Source: Candidula unifasciata (Eukaryota > Mollusca > Gastropoda > Stylommatophora > Geomitridae). From it: a stretch of 64,000 nucleotides of DNA. The stretch lies in NCBI GenBank assembly GCA_905116865.2, contig CAJHNH020001112.1:1538432-1602431 (forward strand). Direction: 5' to 3'. The translations under genes were made by a program, and so were the position numbers. The notes under the pieces were generated by a model. The model was not told where the DNA came from, made no database searches, and saw only the letters and a program-made list of their open reading frames with translations. Below are positions 55,060-64,000 of the stretch, in pieces (the first letter of the stretch is position 1; each line of letters opens with the position of its first letter).

Positions 55060-55327
55060 GTTGACAGCGTTGAACTGGGAAGGGGTTATTATTAAACTTC
55101 AAACAAGAAGAATAATTACAGAAAACATATCCGGATCGTTGATATGGTGATGGGGTCAGGTAAAAAATACAAACATACGGGGGTTTGTACAAAGTCGCGT
55201 GGCAACGAAGTCTTCAAGGTTCTTTATTAAATCTTAACTTTATCACTGAATGTTAAATACAGGTATAGGGCCCATAGAGGAGATCCATTTTGTTTACTAA
55301 CAAGTAAACAGAACCGAGCTCCCAAAG
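55060..55327. promoter_or_regulatory. Divergent MRPS15-PACRG promoter interval
   Basis: 268 bp separate the two start codons. The interval contains an X-box-like site at 55194-55206 and TCCGGAT at 55130-55136, which is compatible with an ETS core. No TATA box at a useful distance from either start. A short head-to-head interval like this usually acts as a bidirectional promoter. Confidence 0.6.
55194..55206. promoter_or_regulatory. X-box-like RFX site, PACRG promoter
   Basis: GTCGCGTGGCAAC matches GTNRCC, one spacer, RGYAAC at every fixed position but one (G for the last C of the left half). 122 bp before the PACRG ATG, the usual distance range for X-boxes of ciliary genes. Confidence 0.55.
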
Positions 55328-55453
55328 ATGATGAAAGCAAAGCAGCAACAGTCTTGCATTAAAAAGGTAAAACTTCCAGGGAAGCCTGTCTGCTTGAGGG
55401 AAACGGTTCCGTTCACTCATGAAGTAAATATCTATGAGAAAAATAACTTGACG
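55328..55453 (+). CDS. PACRG: PACRG exon 1 (inferred)
   Basis: [20 protein letters not shown] opens a basic, poorly conserved 42-codon segment. It ends [13 protein letters not shown] in phase 0 before GTAAGA. The last residues align loosely with the V.....KN......PP.AG stretch of other PACRG N-termini. Choice rests on phase, donor and position; two tandem ATGs are available. Confidence 0.7.
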
Positions 55454-58400
55454 GTAAGAGAAGAAAAGAATCATGTGGCGGCGTTTACTTTGATTTCCGT
55501 TCCGTGTTACTTGAACGTGGTTGTGTGGTTTCTAACGCACAGTTACCGGTTTGTCACATATTTATTAATAATAAATAATACTTTAAATATACAAAAACAG
55601 TAAAACCCCGTTAACATGAAGTGGATTCTAACGGACTAGAAAAATCAAGAGATCATGTTTAAAAATCTGCCAATCAAGGCCAAATTTGCATTCGTCTTAA
55701 CCGAGTGTTCGTATTAAACGACGAGGTTTTACTGTATTTCTTTCTATGAGTTTTTTGTTTTCATTTGGGACCAAGTTTTATTAGTTCTTCACACACTACT
55801 TTATTGTTTTATTGTTATTAGCTGTTGCTTAGTTACATTGGCATTTGATAAAATTATTGGTTATATGTATTTGAGTTCGTCAGATGTTTTATTATTAATG
55901 TTTCACTAAAGAAAAATCGAAAATTAAGAAATAATATTCAGAAGATTGAATCATTAAAGATCTTTGTCAGATATAGATTTCTCCTCAAAAAGTGAAGTTT
56001 GATCAGTAATTGATGCTAATAAGTTCTGTGTGTTTTGACTGTTGTATATCATTATCACTTTACATTCTCAAAACTTCCCACACTTTTTAGAATATTAGTT
56101 AATAGTCAGATTCATATGGAGTTGAGTGAAACAGAAAACCACTTCAGGAGAAGAAAGTATCACACTTTGGAATTAAAAATAAATGGTAACAAATTAGGAT
56201 ACTTCAGCCACATAAAAAGCAAAATCTTTTTATTAAAAGATGTTATGGATGGGAAAGTGGAGGCAAATCATGCCAAAAGAAAGACAGTGTTAAAAATATT
56301 AGACCATTTCAAAAGATGAACTGGTAAAGTATAAACACAATTTGAAGACACTGAACAGAGTGTGTTGCAGACAGGCTACAGCCGTCCATAAGTATCAGGT
56401 TAGCAAATTATGATGATGTTGATTTTTCTAAAGTGTAAATAGCTTTTCTATTATCAAAGAAATATTTGAAATAACAGTACAAATTACATAATTGGGCTAT
56501 CTTCTGAATAATGGTCCCAAATAATTGAGGCCGAAAATATACTCTAACAGGGCCTCAGTCAGATGCAAATTGCGGACTTCCGACGATTTAAATTGCGCAC
56601 TTCCGGCGACTTAAATTGCGACTACCACCACCGCCGAGAGTATCTGCCACACAGCTACGTGCGGCGTGGATTGGGGCTTAACTAGATGGCTGGGACTCAC
56701 GAGCAGCAGCTACCGCATCTCCTACAGCTTCCTTCATTTTATTTTCTCGTGAGTCCCAGCCATTTAGTTTAGCCCCACTCCACGCCGTACGTAGCGCCAT
56801 GGGAGATACTCTCAGCGGCGTCGGAAGTCCACAATTTACATTTCACTGAGGCCCTGTTAGGGTATATTTTTGGACTGTTATTCGGAATATAGCCCATAAT
56901 TGTGATAAATAAATAATTACACACTGTATAAAATACCAAATATATGCTCTGAGATCCCTTTAATGCTTTTTTCTCAGTCATAACCCTCAGGGTTTAACAG
57001 GATATTTTTGTGAAAATTAATACTACTTTTCTATTGCATTTAAATTATTTATATCAGTAATCCTTTCACTTGTTTAAATTATATTTAATAATTGTTTTGT
57101 TTTTTCCCTCTTTTAAAACCATTTTTAAATCATTAGAAACCAGAGCCACCATGTGCAGGTGCCTTCAAAGAAAGAGAAACAGGAGGCACATCGTTCAGGA
57201 AGTTCTATGAACGTGGTGACTTTCCGATAGCACTGGAGCATGATACAAAAGGAAACAAAATTGCTTGGAAGGTAGGGCTAAATACTTTCTTCTTCATCTT
57301 TTTGTCTAATCCATCAGGGCAGGAATAGATCTTTGGAATGTTCCCTCTTGTTTGCTTTGTATATTGTATTTTTCAGGGTCTCCTATATTTCTGCCGTCTA
57401 TCTTCTATGTGGTCAACCTCTGACTGTGTTACCATGTATCTGTATAACATTGCTCTCTGTGCTTCCCTGGGAGTTGCCAATCATTAATACTTTCTGTCCT
57501 CAGAAAAAACATCATGTATTTACTATACTACCTGTGTCTAGTATGCAACATCTTGATACTTTAAAGTCGGAAGTACAATCAGACAGTTACTGGTACCATC
57601 GGAATTTAAACTGTTCGCTTGCTGCTGAAGATGGGAACAGAGCGCTTATGTGGGTGTGCCGAGTGCTTTAATGTTGATTCTAAATTCAACATTAGATACT
57701 TTAGCATGCAGTATAATCATCATGTAGCAGGTCCTTTGCAGAACGTCACTCTCATCACAGTCTGCATGAAAGAAACTCAGTCTCTCGTCATCTCTCCTGC
57801 CTCATGTACTTTCATACTCAAGGAGTCACTTAAATCCTGTCCCCATCTTCGTGTTGGTCGGCCCGTGTCCCTCCTTCCTAGTACCATGCAGCATACTAAA
57901 TGTTAAAAGTAACAAAATAAGATCACTGTCCGGATAACTACTGGTATGAACAGTTTCAATGAAAGTTAACTACAGTATACCCACTACTGTCTTTAGAAAT
58001 ATTGTGTGGTGCGGCTCCAGTCTCGTCCTGGTGCAATTCTCATACCACAAGAAAAATGACAAGACCAGTTTAAAAAAAATAAACATTTCACTGCAGAAAT
58101 CAAAGCCTAGTACTTTAAGATCTTGAAAGTGTTAAACACACTTACTAACTGTTTCATTGTCTGGAAAACCTACTGAGTTGAAATATGAGCCATTCTGTTT
58201 GATCCTTTGTAGTCTTTTTGATACCTTAAAAGGAATCCAGTCCAGTGCCTTTGGCCTCTCTAAAGAACATTTATCTTAGAGTGTTTCTTGGGTGTCCTGG
58301 TTTCCTCTAGGAAGTCACCGTGGCGGAACGGCTAGACGCTCACCTGCGGATCAGAAGGTCATGGGTTTGCTCCCTGACAGAGCCAGACTTTTTTTTTCAA

Positions 58401-61400
58401 AAATGACCTTGGCTCCCAGGTCGACCCAGCAATGGGTGGGTACCGGGTGCAGTTCCAAGAAGTAAAGGTGGCCAGAGTGATGCTGACGACATCACCCATC
58501 TTGTGCCGATTTGTCTATAAAATATGTCTAGCCCTATATGCCCTATACTTCTAAAGGCCTGGAAAAGGGTCCTTTAATTACTTTACTAGTTTCCCCTATC
58601 CATTTATTTTCTATTTGAGTATCTTGTAGACACATTTGTAACAGAATGAGTTTAAGTAATAAATAGAACACAATGGATTAAGGCAAAATAAGAATTAGAT
58701 AACAGTAGTAAGGAAATGTATTTCATGTGTAGTGTATAATCCATAAACAAAGAATGAGTATATTGGGATGTAAGTGAGACTAAATAACAATTTGCCTATT
58801 ATGTTCTCAGGTTATTATTATTTATATTATGTTATATTATATCATATTATATTATGTTATCAGGTTGAAATTGAGAAGTTGGACTACCATCACTACCTGC
58901 CTTTGTTTTTTGATGGTTTGTGTGAAACCACACATCCATACGAATTTTTTGCTAGACAAGGTGTTCATGACATGCTCGAACATGGAGGATCTAAAATCCT
59001 GCCTGTGATTCCCCAGCTTATTATCCCTATCAAAAGTAAGTAAATCAGAGCAAATTTAACTGTTATAAAGTTGTGCAAGGAAGACTCAGCAAATAGACTG
59101 CACCATTTATTTTGTAGCATATTTTACTGTATCTCATCAGGTGCATACTACAGTAACAGAATAAAATCGTATGAAACAAATAAATGAATTCTTTCAACTG
59201 AAATTTAAAAATCCACCACTTCATCTTTTTTTTCACTACTTACCCTTTAACTGCCATGGGTGTTGAAGGAGATATAAGGTTCTGATTATCGCTCTTGTGG
59301 TCGCTACAGATTGTAGTGTTGTAGAATATTTCTGATGTTATCTTTCTATCTCATTTTTGATCCAAATTGTAATAAATATAATATAACTAGCATAGTAAAA
59401 CAAGCAGAGTGTGGTAGATTTTTCTATTTCAGTTGAAAGAATTTATTTAATTGATTAATCTTACTTCATTTGATAAAACAGAACTGGCTAAGACTTTGTC
59501 AAACAGAAACTCTTGGTACAGAAGACTACAGCACTCATTCTTGTGCTGAGAGAGGGAAGAAAAAGGGGAAATGAATTTGGTCTGCCTAAATTATGCACTT
59601 AGTTGTCATATCCTTTGACCTTGTGTGCAGCTAACCTCATATCCTCTCTGTCTTACTGACCTCACTGCCTAATTCTCATTATCATTTGTGTTTTATATTT
59701 CCTTTCATTTCTGTGGGTTCTAATTCGGATAATTAGGTAATCACAGTTCCAGTTTCTTAGCAAATGGGTCATTCAATAGTTTCTCCATTCCTGTGCCAGT
59801 CACAACCACATAGAATGTTCATCACTGTCCATTGTGAAGGAACTGACACAGACCTCAGTCTCAGAGAAGCCAATGGCTTAAACACAGCTGATGCATAAGG
59901 CAGACATAACCTGGCTATGCTGACCATTGCTAACAGACATAAAATACTGCAAGCTGGGTACTGTCTTAGAGTTGCGAGTGATACAATACATATCCTTCAT
60001 GGGGAAGGATATTGTGAAGGGTTACAGACTAAAGAGGGGTAGATCTTGGTTGGTTTAGGATAAAAAAACAAGCAGCAGTGTTAAAGAGAGGAGACGAATG
60101 ATTATAGAGTGCAGAGACAAGCTGTACAAAGTGGTAATTACCTTTGGGCGGGAATGTAAAGGAAGGGCAGCAGGATGCGCAGATGCTGAGGTTCAATAGC
60201 TGATAAAGGAAAACTCTAGGCTACGAGATATGATAATGTGCACTGATGGATCACTGGGCAGAGTAGAATGAGTGGATGGAGTTTCATTGTTAAAGCATGG
60301 GAGAGCAGGATGAGGAGAGCTTTATCACACCTAGCATGAGAATGGAGGTTGAGACAGTGACTGTGGCATTCTGAGAGTGGAGAAAATCTTAGCCCCAGAT
60401 GTTGTCATAGTATTGGTTTCAGAGAGCATGCTCAGGGTGGTGGAGTCAAGTTCCAAAGGTCACTGGTGTTGAGAGTCACGTGTTTTTGTTTTTTGTGTGG
60501 CTCAGGCTATTCAGGTGTGTTTTGGAATGAACAGGCAGATAAGTTGGCTGAACTGGCTGCAATGGGGGACATACTGCAGCTGCACAAGGCAGAGTTGATC
60601 ACTTAGCTATGGGGGTGAAGTAACAAGGAAAATGGAAGATACTGAAAACCTGCACCTTGAGAGAATGTTGCAGTGGGTAGTGTTTGTGGGCTCTTGGTGT
60701 CCCTTGAGACTTGAGTGAATGGGGAGCAAGACACATAGTTACCCAGAAGACAACTGGTACGATTAGTATGTAGATTCTTCACTCTTGAGGAGAGAGGCAG
60801 AGTTAATATTGGCTTCACCCTAATGCTGTGGTGTTGAATCTTTTACCTAGATGTAATCTGATAGCACATGGGTCAGTTCTTCAGATGCTCCAACTCTATA
60901 AAGGGCTTAGACATTCTATGTTCCAAATCTCACTAGTAATTTAATGTTCCAGGGTCCTTGTTAATTAAATCCATCCAAACTAGAGGCTTAGATATCTCTT
61001 TCATGAGGATTTTACGAAGGTGGGGGTGTCTGCCCCACACTTCATCCACCAAGCTGGAGGAATAGGGGTCTGTGTCAGTTCTCTACTCTTTAACCAGTGC
61101 AGCTTGGAAGGCTCTGCTGGTAGCTGTGCTATTAATATATATGAATACTAAGATCTGAGTGTGAACAAGAAAGAAACATAATGTAAGAAATTTAAAATAA
61201 GAGAACAAATTGATTAAAACATCATTTTTTGCCAAATTAATTATTACATTCTGACTTGAAGGTTAGAGTGTTTTACTTTGATTTAGGAGACCTAGAATTC
61301 AGTACTCAGTGATGTGATAGAGATTTCTTTCTTTCTCTCTTTTTCTTTCTTTCTTTCTTTCTCTCTCTCTCTCTCTCTGGTAAACATTATCTGCATAGGT

Positions 61401-61929
61401 CATAGTCAGAAATCCCTTTAAAGTGACGCCCTTTGCCCTTCTGCTGTACGCAGTGGTATAATAAGGACAGTAAAAGTCAGTTTTGCATTAATTTATTATT
61501 TCTTTTTCCCATGTGGGTTTTATGACGCCTATTGGTTTTTCTTTTTACGGAAAGGGGGGGGGGGGGGTTGACCCACTGCTCCTTAACAGTATCATCTTAT
61601 ATAACGCAAATCATACAGGGTTTGCTAGAATAAAATGTGTTGCCAAAAGAAAGAGATATCACAGCTTAGCTATAAATTACAATGTGTCAACCATAAATTT
61701 AATTCTGGACACAAAAGAATGAGAAGAAGAAGAAGATATTCTTATATATGATCTATGGTGGAATCTGTTTGTTCCTCAGATGCTTTAAACACACGAAATC
61801 ACAAGGTTTTGTGCACAACACTCAAAGTACTACAACATTTGGTAGTGTCAGCTGACATGGTAGGTGAAGCACTTGTCCCATACTACAGGCAGATTCTCCC
61901 AGTCATGAACATCTTCAAAGGCAAAAACT
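55328..61929 (+). CDS. PACRG: PACRG, parkin co-regulated gene protein (5' four coding exons; 3' end outside window)
   Basis: Join 55328-55453, 57137-57271, 58864-59035, 61780-61929. PACRG is an inner-junction protein of ciliary doublet microtubules, linking A- and B-tubules. The sequence is collinear with animal [105 protein letters not shown] and [20 protein letters not shown]. The split N codon (A|AT) is restored at the exon 3/4 joint. Phases are 0, 0, 1, 1. 194 codons are present; the last 55 or so residues (starting near NSGDGIDY in relatives) must be beyond 64000. In vertebrates PACRG is head to head with PRKN; here the partner is MRPS15. Confidence 0.95.
55598..55737. mobile_element. 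Pogo/Tigger-like MITE in PACRG intron 1
   Basis: Left ACAGTAAAACCCCGTTAACA and right CGACGAGGTTTTACTGTA are inverted. The CAGTAAAACC end is typical of pogo-type elements. About 140 bp, no coding content. Confidence 0.65.
56030..56335 (+). mobile_element. RTE-like 3' fragment in PACRG intron 1
   Basis: A 94-codon frame ends [20 protein letters not shown] and [20 protein letters not shown], a decayed form of the GHI.RS..LLK..M.GKVEG.R.RGR LINE tail. Confidence 0.6.
56494..56895. mobile_element. FB1 foldback element, complete, with target-site duplication
   Basis: 402 bp with ends GGGCTAT...ATAGCCC and flanks ATAATT on both sides (56488-56493, 56896-56901). The arms, about 190 bp each, pair imperfectly throughout: GGGCTATCTTCTGAATAATG with GTTATTCGGAATATAGCCC, AACTAGATGGCTGGGACTCA with GAGTCCCAGCCATTTAGTTT. 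A short unpaired centre holds CATCTCCTACAGCTTCCTTC. No ORF; needs a transposase in trans. In PACRG intron 1. Confidence 0.88.
57137..57271 (+). CDS. PACRG: PACRG exon 2
   Basis: [20 protein letters not shown] then [25 protein letters not shown]. Acceptor CATTAG, donor GTAGGG, phase 0 both sides, 45 codons. Confidence 0.95.
57540..57702 (+). mobile_element. RNH retroelement 3' tip in PACRG intron 2
   Basis: GATGGGAACAGAGCGCTTAT and GTTGATTCTAAATTCAACAT are the last bases of the RNH family, after a decayed TGTI..GTL segment. Confidence 0.6.
57705..57895 (-). mobile_element. RTE-1 3' tip in PACRG intron 2
   Basis: Plus strand TCATCATGTAGCAGGTCCTT through AGTCACTTAAATCCTGTCCC to CTTCCTAGTACCATGC is the reverse of the RTE-1 end (FCKGPAT, stop, ATG repeat). 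Confidence 0.85.
58310..58590 (+). mobile_element. SINE2, complete, in PACRG intron 2
   Basis: Head GTGGCGGAACGGCTAGACG (A-box region) and AGGTCATGGGTTTGCTCCC (B-box region). Body CAATGGGTGGGTACCGGGTG, GTCTAGCCCTATATGCCC and AAAAGGGTCCTTTAATTAC. It lies about 270 bp upstream of PACRG exon 3. Confidence 0.85.
58864..59035 (+). CDS. PACRG: PACRG exon 3
   Basis: [20 protein letters not shown] ... IPQLIIPIK, ending with one base of the next Asn codon before GTAAGT. Almost invariant relative to the vertebrate protein. Confidence 0.97.
59085..59530. repeat. FB2 inverted pair in PACRG intron 3
   Basis: Left arm (ATCTCATCAGGTGCATACTA, AATTCTTTCAACTGAAAT) is answered in reverse by the right arm (ATTTCAGTTGAAAGAATT, TTTGTCAAACAGA). 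Same family as 53275-53895. Confidence 0.65.
59990..60625 (+). mobile_element. RNH retroelement, N-terminal RNase H region, decayed
   Basis: [20 protein letters not shown] sequence at 60235-60290 is the first RNase H strand with its Asp. Further on, [20 protein letters not shown] and [19 protein letters not shown] are degraded versions of AIILTDSMNLLQKV and GNERADRLA. Several frameshifts. In PACRG intron 3. Confidence 0.6.
60626..61318. other. Intronic, unassigned
   Basis: PACRG intron 3. Possible further RNH remnants up to about 60840; otherwise nothing recognised. Confidence 0.35.
61319..61379. repeat. (TTTC)n/(TC)n microsatellite
   Basis: Pyrimidine run with TTTC units followed by TC units. 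Confidence 0.9.
61500..61610. repeat. SINE1-like head with G-run
   Basis: CCATGTGGGTTTTATG, a run of about 14 G, then TTGACCCACTGCTCC, resembling the SINE1 head. Short; orientation uncertain. Confidence 0.35.
61780..61929 (+). CDS. PACRG: PACRG exon 4
   Basis: (N)[49 protein letters not shown]. Acceptor CCTCAG, donor TGTAAGT with GT at 61930; phase 1 out. Confidence 0.95.
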
Positions 61930-62034
61930 GTAAGTTATATGTGATATAAACATTATCTCATTCCGTTTCACTTCAATTGTTGAATACTCTTTGTATCAAA
62001 CTTCTATCTTCTTCTTCTTCTTCTGCTTTTTTGT

Positions 62035-62130
62035 TTTCATCAGTTGTAAACTCTGATAAGAAGAAGAAGAAGAAAGTTCTGATTGTTCATCCACTTCTGA
62101 ACTTTGGTCTTGTTCCAGAACTTCAGTTTA
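62035..62130 (-). mobile_element. SINE1 tail part, inverted
   Basis: CATCAGTTGTAAACTCTGAT, a GAAGAA insertion, then TTCATCCACTTCTGAACTTT and TTCCAGAACTTCAGTTTAGT. Confidence 0.7.
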
Positions 62131-62134
62131 GTGT

Positions 62135-62238
62135 GCAGTCTGCTGCCGAATTACCTGCAGCTAGGATCAAACCCTGCACCCTGACATTACAAAGCATGTT
62201 TGCAACGCATAAGCCACGGACTGCGATGAAACAAACGA
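62135..62238 (-). mobile_element. SINE4 head, inverted
   Basis: On the minus strand CCGTGGCTTATGCGTTGCA (A-box region) and GGTTTGATCCTAGCTGCAGG (B-box region). Directly abuts the SINE1 part. Confidence 0.65.
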
Positions 62239-62264
62239 ACTAAATAAAAAATATATCATATTGT

Positions 62265-62560
62265 CCCAATGTGGGTTCCAGGGGTCTATTCTTATTGAAG
62301 AAAAAAAAACAAGAACTGACCCACTCCCTACCAAACAAGATGTCATAAAAGTCCACTGATTAGGGGTCTTTCCTTTGAAGTTGAAGTGCATCTATCTACA
62401 TGTGAGGTGAGGAACCAACACTGTGTACAAATAAACTAGCTAGATCTGTAAAATAGATGTGCACGCAAAACTCAAGTTCATGAACAAGACCAAAGTGTAG
62501 AAGTGGATGAACAACCAGAACTTTCCCCTGGAGTTTACGACTGATGAATGCCATCCTGGT
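62265..62560 (+). mobile_element. SINE1 (+)
   Basis: ATGTGGGTTCCAGGGGTCTA, CCACTCCCTACCAAACAAGA, GATTAGGGGTCTTTCCTTTG, GCAAAACTCAAGTTCATGAA and GGAGTTTACGACTGATGAAT in forward order. Confidence 0.85.
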
Positions 62561-62844
62561 GTTACATATTTAGACCAAGCAATTATTAAATCTATTCTCA
62601 TATGCATTTACCATAGCAAACAAAACAGCTCCTCATAATTAAATGCAGGCAAGTGTGGGTGTTCAAGGTTCATTAAATGTTCATTTCTTCTTCTTAAAGT
62701 TTACTGGCTGTAAACTATGGCAGACAGTTCTGGTTGCTCTTCCCTCAGCTAAGCTTCAGCACCACCATTCATTTACTGACTACCAACAATATGTTTTGGA
62801 ATTATTTACTTCAGATTTAAACTGTGTTTAAGGATTTAAATTTA

Positions 62845-63030
62845 ACTGTGTGACCACTGGAAAGATCTGTGGAAGAAAGAGACAGAGAAAGACAATGCCT
62901 AAGATCCTTGAATGCCTTTTGTCATGGCATAGAGGGGTGTCAAATATGAACTGAAACATGATGTTGAAGATCACAGATTGGGAAGAAAGATCATCACCCA
63001 TGCCAGCTGACAAGGCACTTGATTATGATG
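62845..63030 (+). mobile_element. RTE-4 3' end
   Basis: CTGTGTGACCACTGGAAAGA, CTTGAATGCCTTTTGTCATG and AAGATCATCACCCATGCCAG align with 15820-15970; ends GATTATGATGATGATGAC. Confidence 0.75.
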
Positions 63031-63169
63031 ATGATGACACAACACATACAACAGAAATGAATGTTAACAATATATAAATTATTCTGAATGCACAATTTTA
63101 TCGTACACATGCAGAAAATAATTAAGTTAGTTGTGTATCGTTTACACATTTTACGTTTAATAGTTTGCC

Positions 63170-63570
63170 ATTTATACAAATGTGAGTCGTGGACTGTCTT
63201 CCAGTCCTTAGGAAGGAAAATGGGTGCTTTTGAGCTGAAATGCTATAGAGGGATTCTCAGAATGACGTGTACAAAGAAGAAAGGAGCTACTGACATTTTG
63301 AGGGATTTGAGTATCATGGAATATTGACTAGTGAACAACATTTTGTCTCGGAGGCTGGGGTGTTTTTGTCTTATCAAGCATAGATTGGAAACAAATAATA
63401 GCAGAAGGCCTGATACCAGGTAGGAGGGGCACGGGCCAACCAACATGAAGGTGAGCATAGGATATAGGTGACTCCTTGGATATGGAAGCGCAAAGGGGGG
63501 GAGCTGACGAGAGACCAAGTTTTTTTTTCCCCAGACAGACCATGATGAGAGCAGTGTTCTGACCAGTAGT
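63170..63570 (+). mobile_element. RTE-1 3' part
   Basis: [36 protein letters not shown] and then frameshifted AEGL.PGRRGTGQP to a FCK-like end with ATG words at 63568-63582. More diverged than the other RTE-1 copies. Confidence 0.75.
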
Positions 63571-63584
63571 ACATGATGCTGATG

Positions 63585-63725
63585 AGTTTGTTATTGCTTT
63601 CTAATCGGTTGGCACTTGATACCACTATCAAAACCAACGCCAGACAAAAATAATCGCCTGCAGTTGGGATCAAACCCAGCACCCCGCATTATGAAGCACA
63701 TTCACATCGCCTAAGCCACTGATGT
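63585..63725 (-). mobile_element. SINE4 head, inverted
   Basis: On the minus strand: CAGTGGCTTAGGCGATGTG (A-box region), GGTTTGATCCCAACTGCAGG (B-box region), then TTGATAGTGGTATCAAGTGC. Confidence 0.75.
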
Positions 63726-63904
63726 CAACAGCAAATAATTACTACAGTTAAAAGACCACACAACATTTTTCGTTTATCACAGAAACATCAAATTTATTTT
63801 ACTATTAGCTATATCTTGCTGCCCCCACACTTGTGCTTCCTTGTGCAGCTGCAGATATTGCACATGCTTAAATATGGCCTTGCATACTTAGATCCAGTAT
63901 AATT

Positions 63905-64000
63905 TAAATCCTCCCCATGTGGTTTTCAGGTGCGCCATTGGTGTGGAAAACAAGAATAGTAAGTAAAGGACCTTTTTCCATGCCTTTAGGCGTATAGGGC
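63905..64000 (-). mobile_element. SINE2 3' end at the window edge, beside a SINE1 head
   Basis: 63905-63945 carries SINE1-like words (CATGTGGTTTTCAGGTGC, GGAAAACAAGAATAG). From 63958, GTAAAGGACCTTTTTCC and GCCTTTAGGCGTATAGGGC are the reverse of the SINE2 end at 58550-58580. It continues beyond the window. Confidence 0.6.

Noticed and set aside
61930..64000. Last PACRG exon (NSGDGIDY... onward) within the window
   Set aside because: I looked for codons of that segment on the plus strand after 61930 and found none; the exon must be beyond the right edge.
55328..64000. Parkin (PRKN) as PACRG neighbour
   Set aside because: No ubiquitin-like, RING or IBR signature is visible; the divergent gene is MRPS15.

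Overview
This is a eukaryotic (animal) genomic window. It is intron-rich, repeat-dense and AT-leaning, with no operons or bacterial-type genes. Three conserved animal genes are recognisable: SNIP1 (minus strand; main exon 21865-22785, probable start-codon exon at 30232-30234), the mitochondrial ribosomal protein gene MRPS15 (minus strand, 8 coding exons, 39764-55059) and PACRG (plus strand, first four coding exons, 55328-61929, running off the right edge). All exon phases and splice sites were worked out by hand. PACRG implies an organism with motile cilia or flagella. The mix of RTE and RNase H-bearing non-LTR retrotransposons, several tRNA-derived SINE families, a GAA-tailed dispersed repeat and long TATC arrays fits a lophotrochozoan, most likely a mollusc such as a gastropod. 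That taxonomic call is inference.

Layout. 1-21.8 kb has no recognised host gene. It holds microsatellites, minisatellites, broken RNase H retroelements (called RNH here), RTE fragments, GAA-tailed SINE-like copies (SINE1), tRNA-derived SINEs (SINE2) and a decayed mariner. 21.9-30.3 kb is SNIP1; its inferred 7.4-kb first intron carries RTE-1, RTE-3, SINE1, foldback elements and minisatellites. 30.4-39.7 kb is retroelement debris, including an I/Nimb-like element with a 434-codon open frame, a 24-bp satellite and an RTE-2 copy. 39.8-55.1 kb is MRPS15, with introns full of SINEs, RTEs and one hAT-like element. 55.1-55.3 kb is a 268-bp divergent interval shared by MRPS15 and PACRG. 55.3-64 kb is PACRG with transposon-filled introns.

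Points that stand out. (1) MRPS15 and PACRG start head to head; the gap contains an RFX X-box-like site, as expected for a ciliary gene. (2) A 650-710 bp module carrying an X-box and a TATA-like box occurs twice: in MRPS15 intron 1 and in the inferred SNIP1 intron 1, in the same orientation. (3) A 54-bp tandem array has multiplied the MRPS15 intron 1 acceptor together with the first bases of exon 2. (4) An RTE element with a perfect 14-bp target-site duplication keeps both ends but has lost most of its coding region. (5) Long foldback elements sit inside introns.

Family names RNH, RTE-1 to RTE-4, SINE1 to SINE4, FB1, FB2 and X-module are local labels for this window, not database names. Element edges are approximate unless a target-site duplication is quoted.
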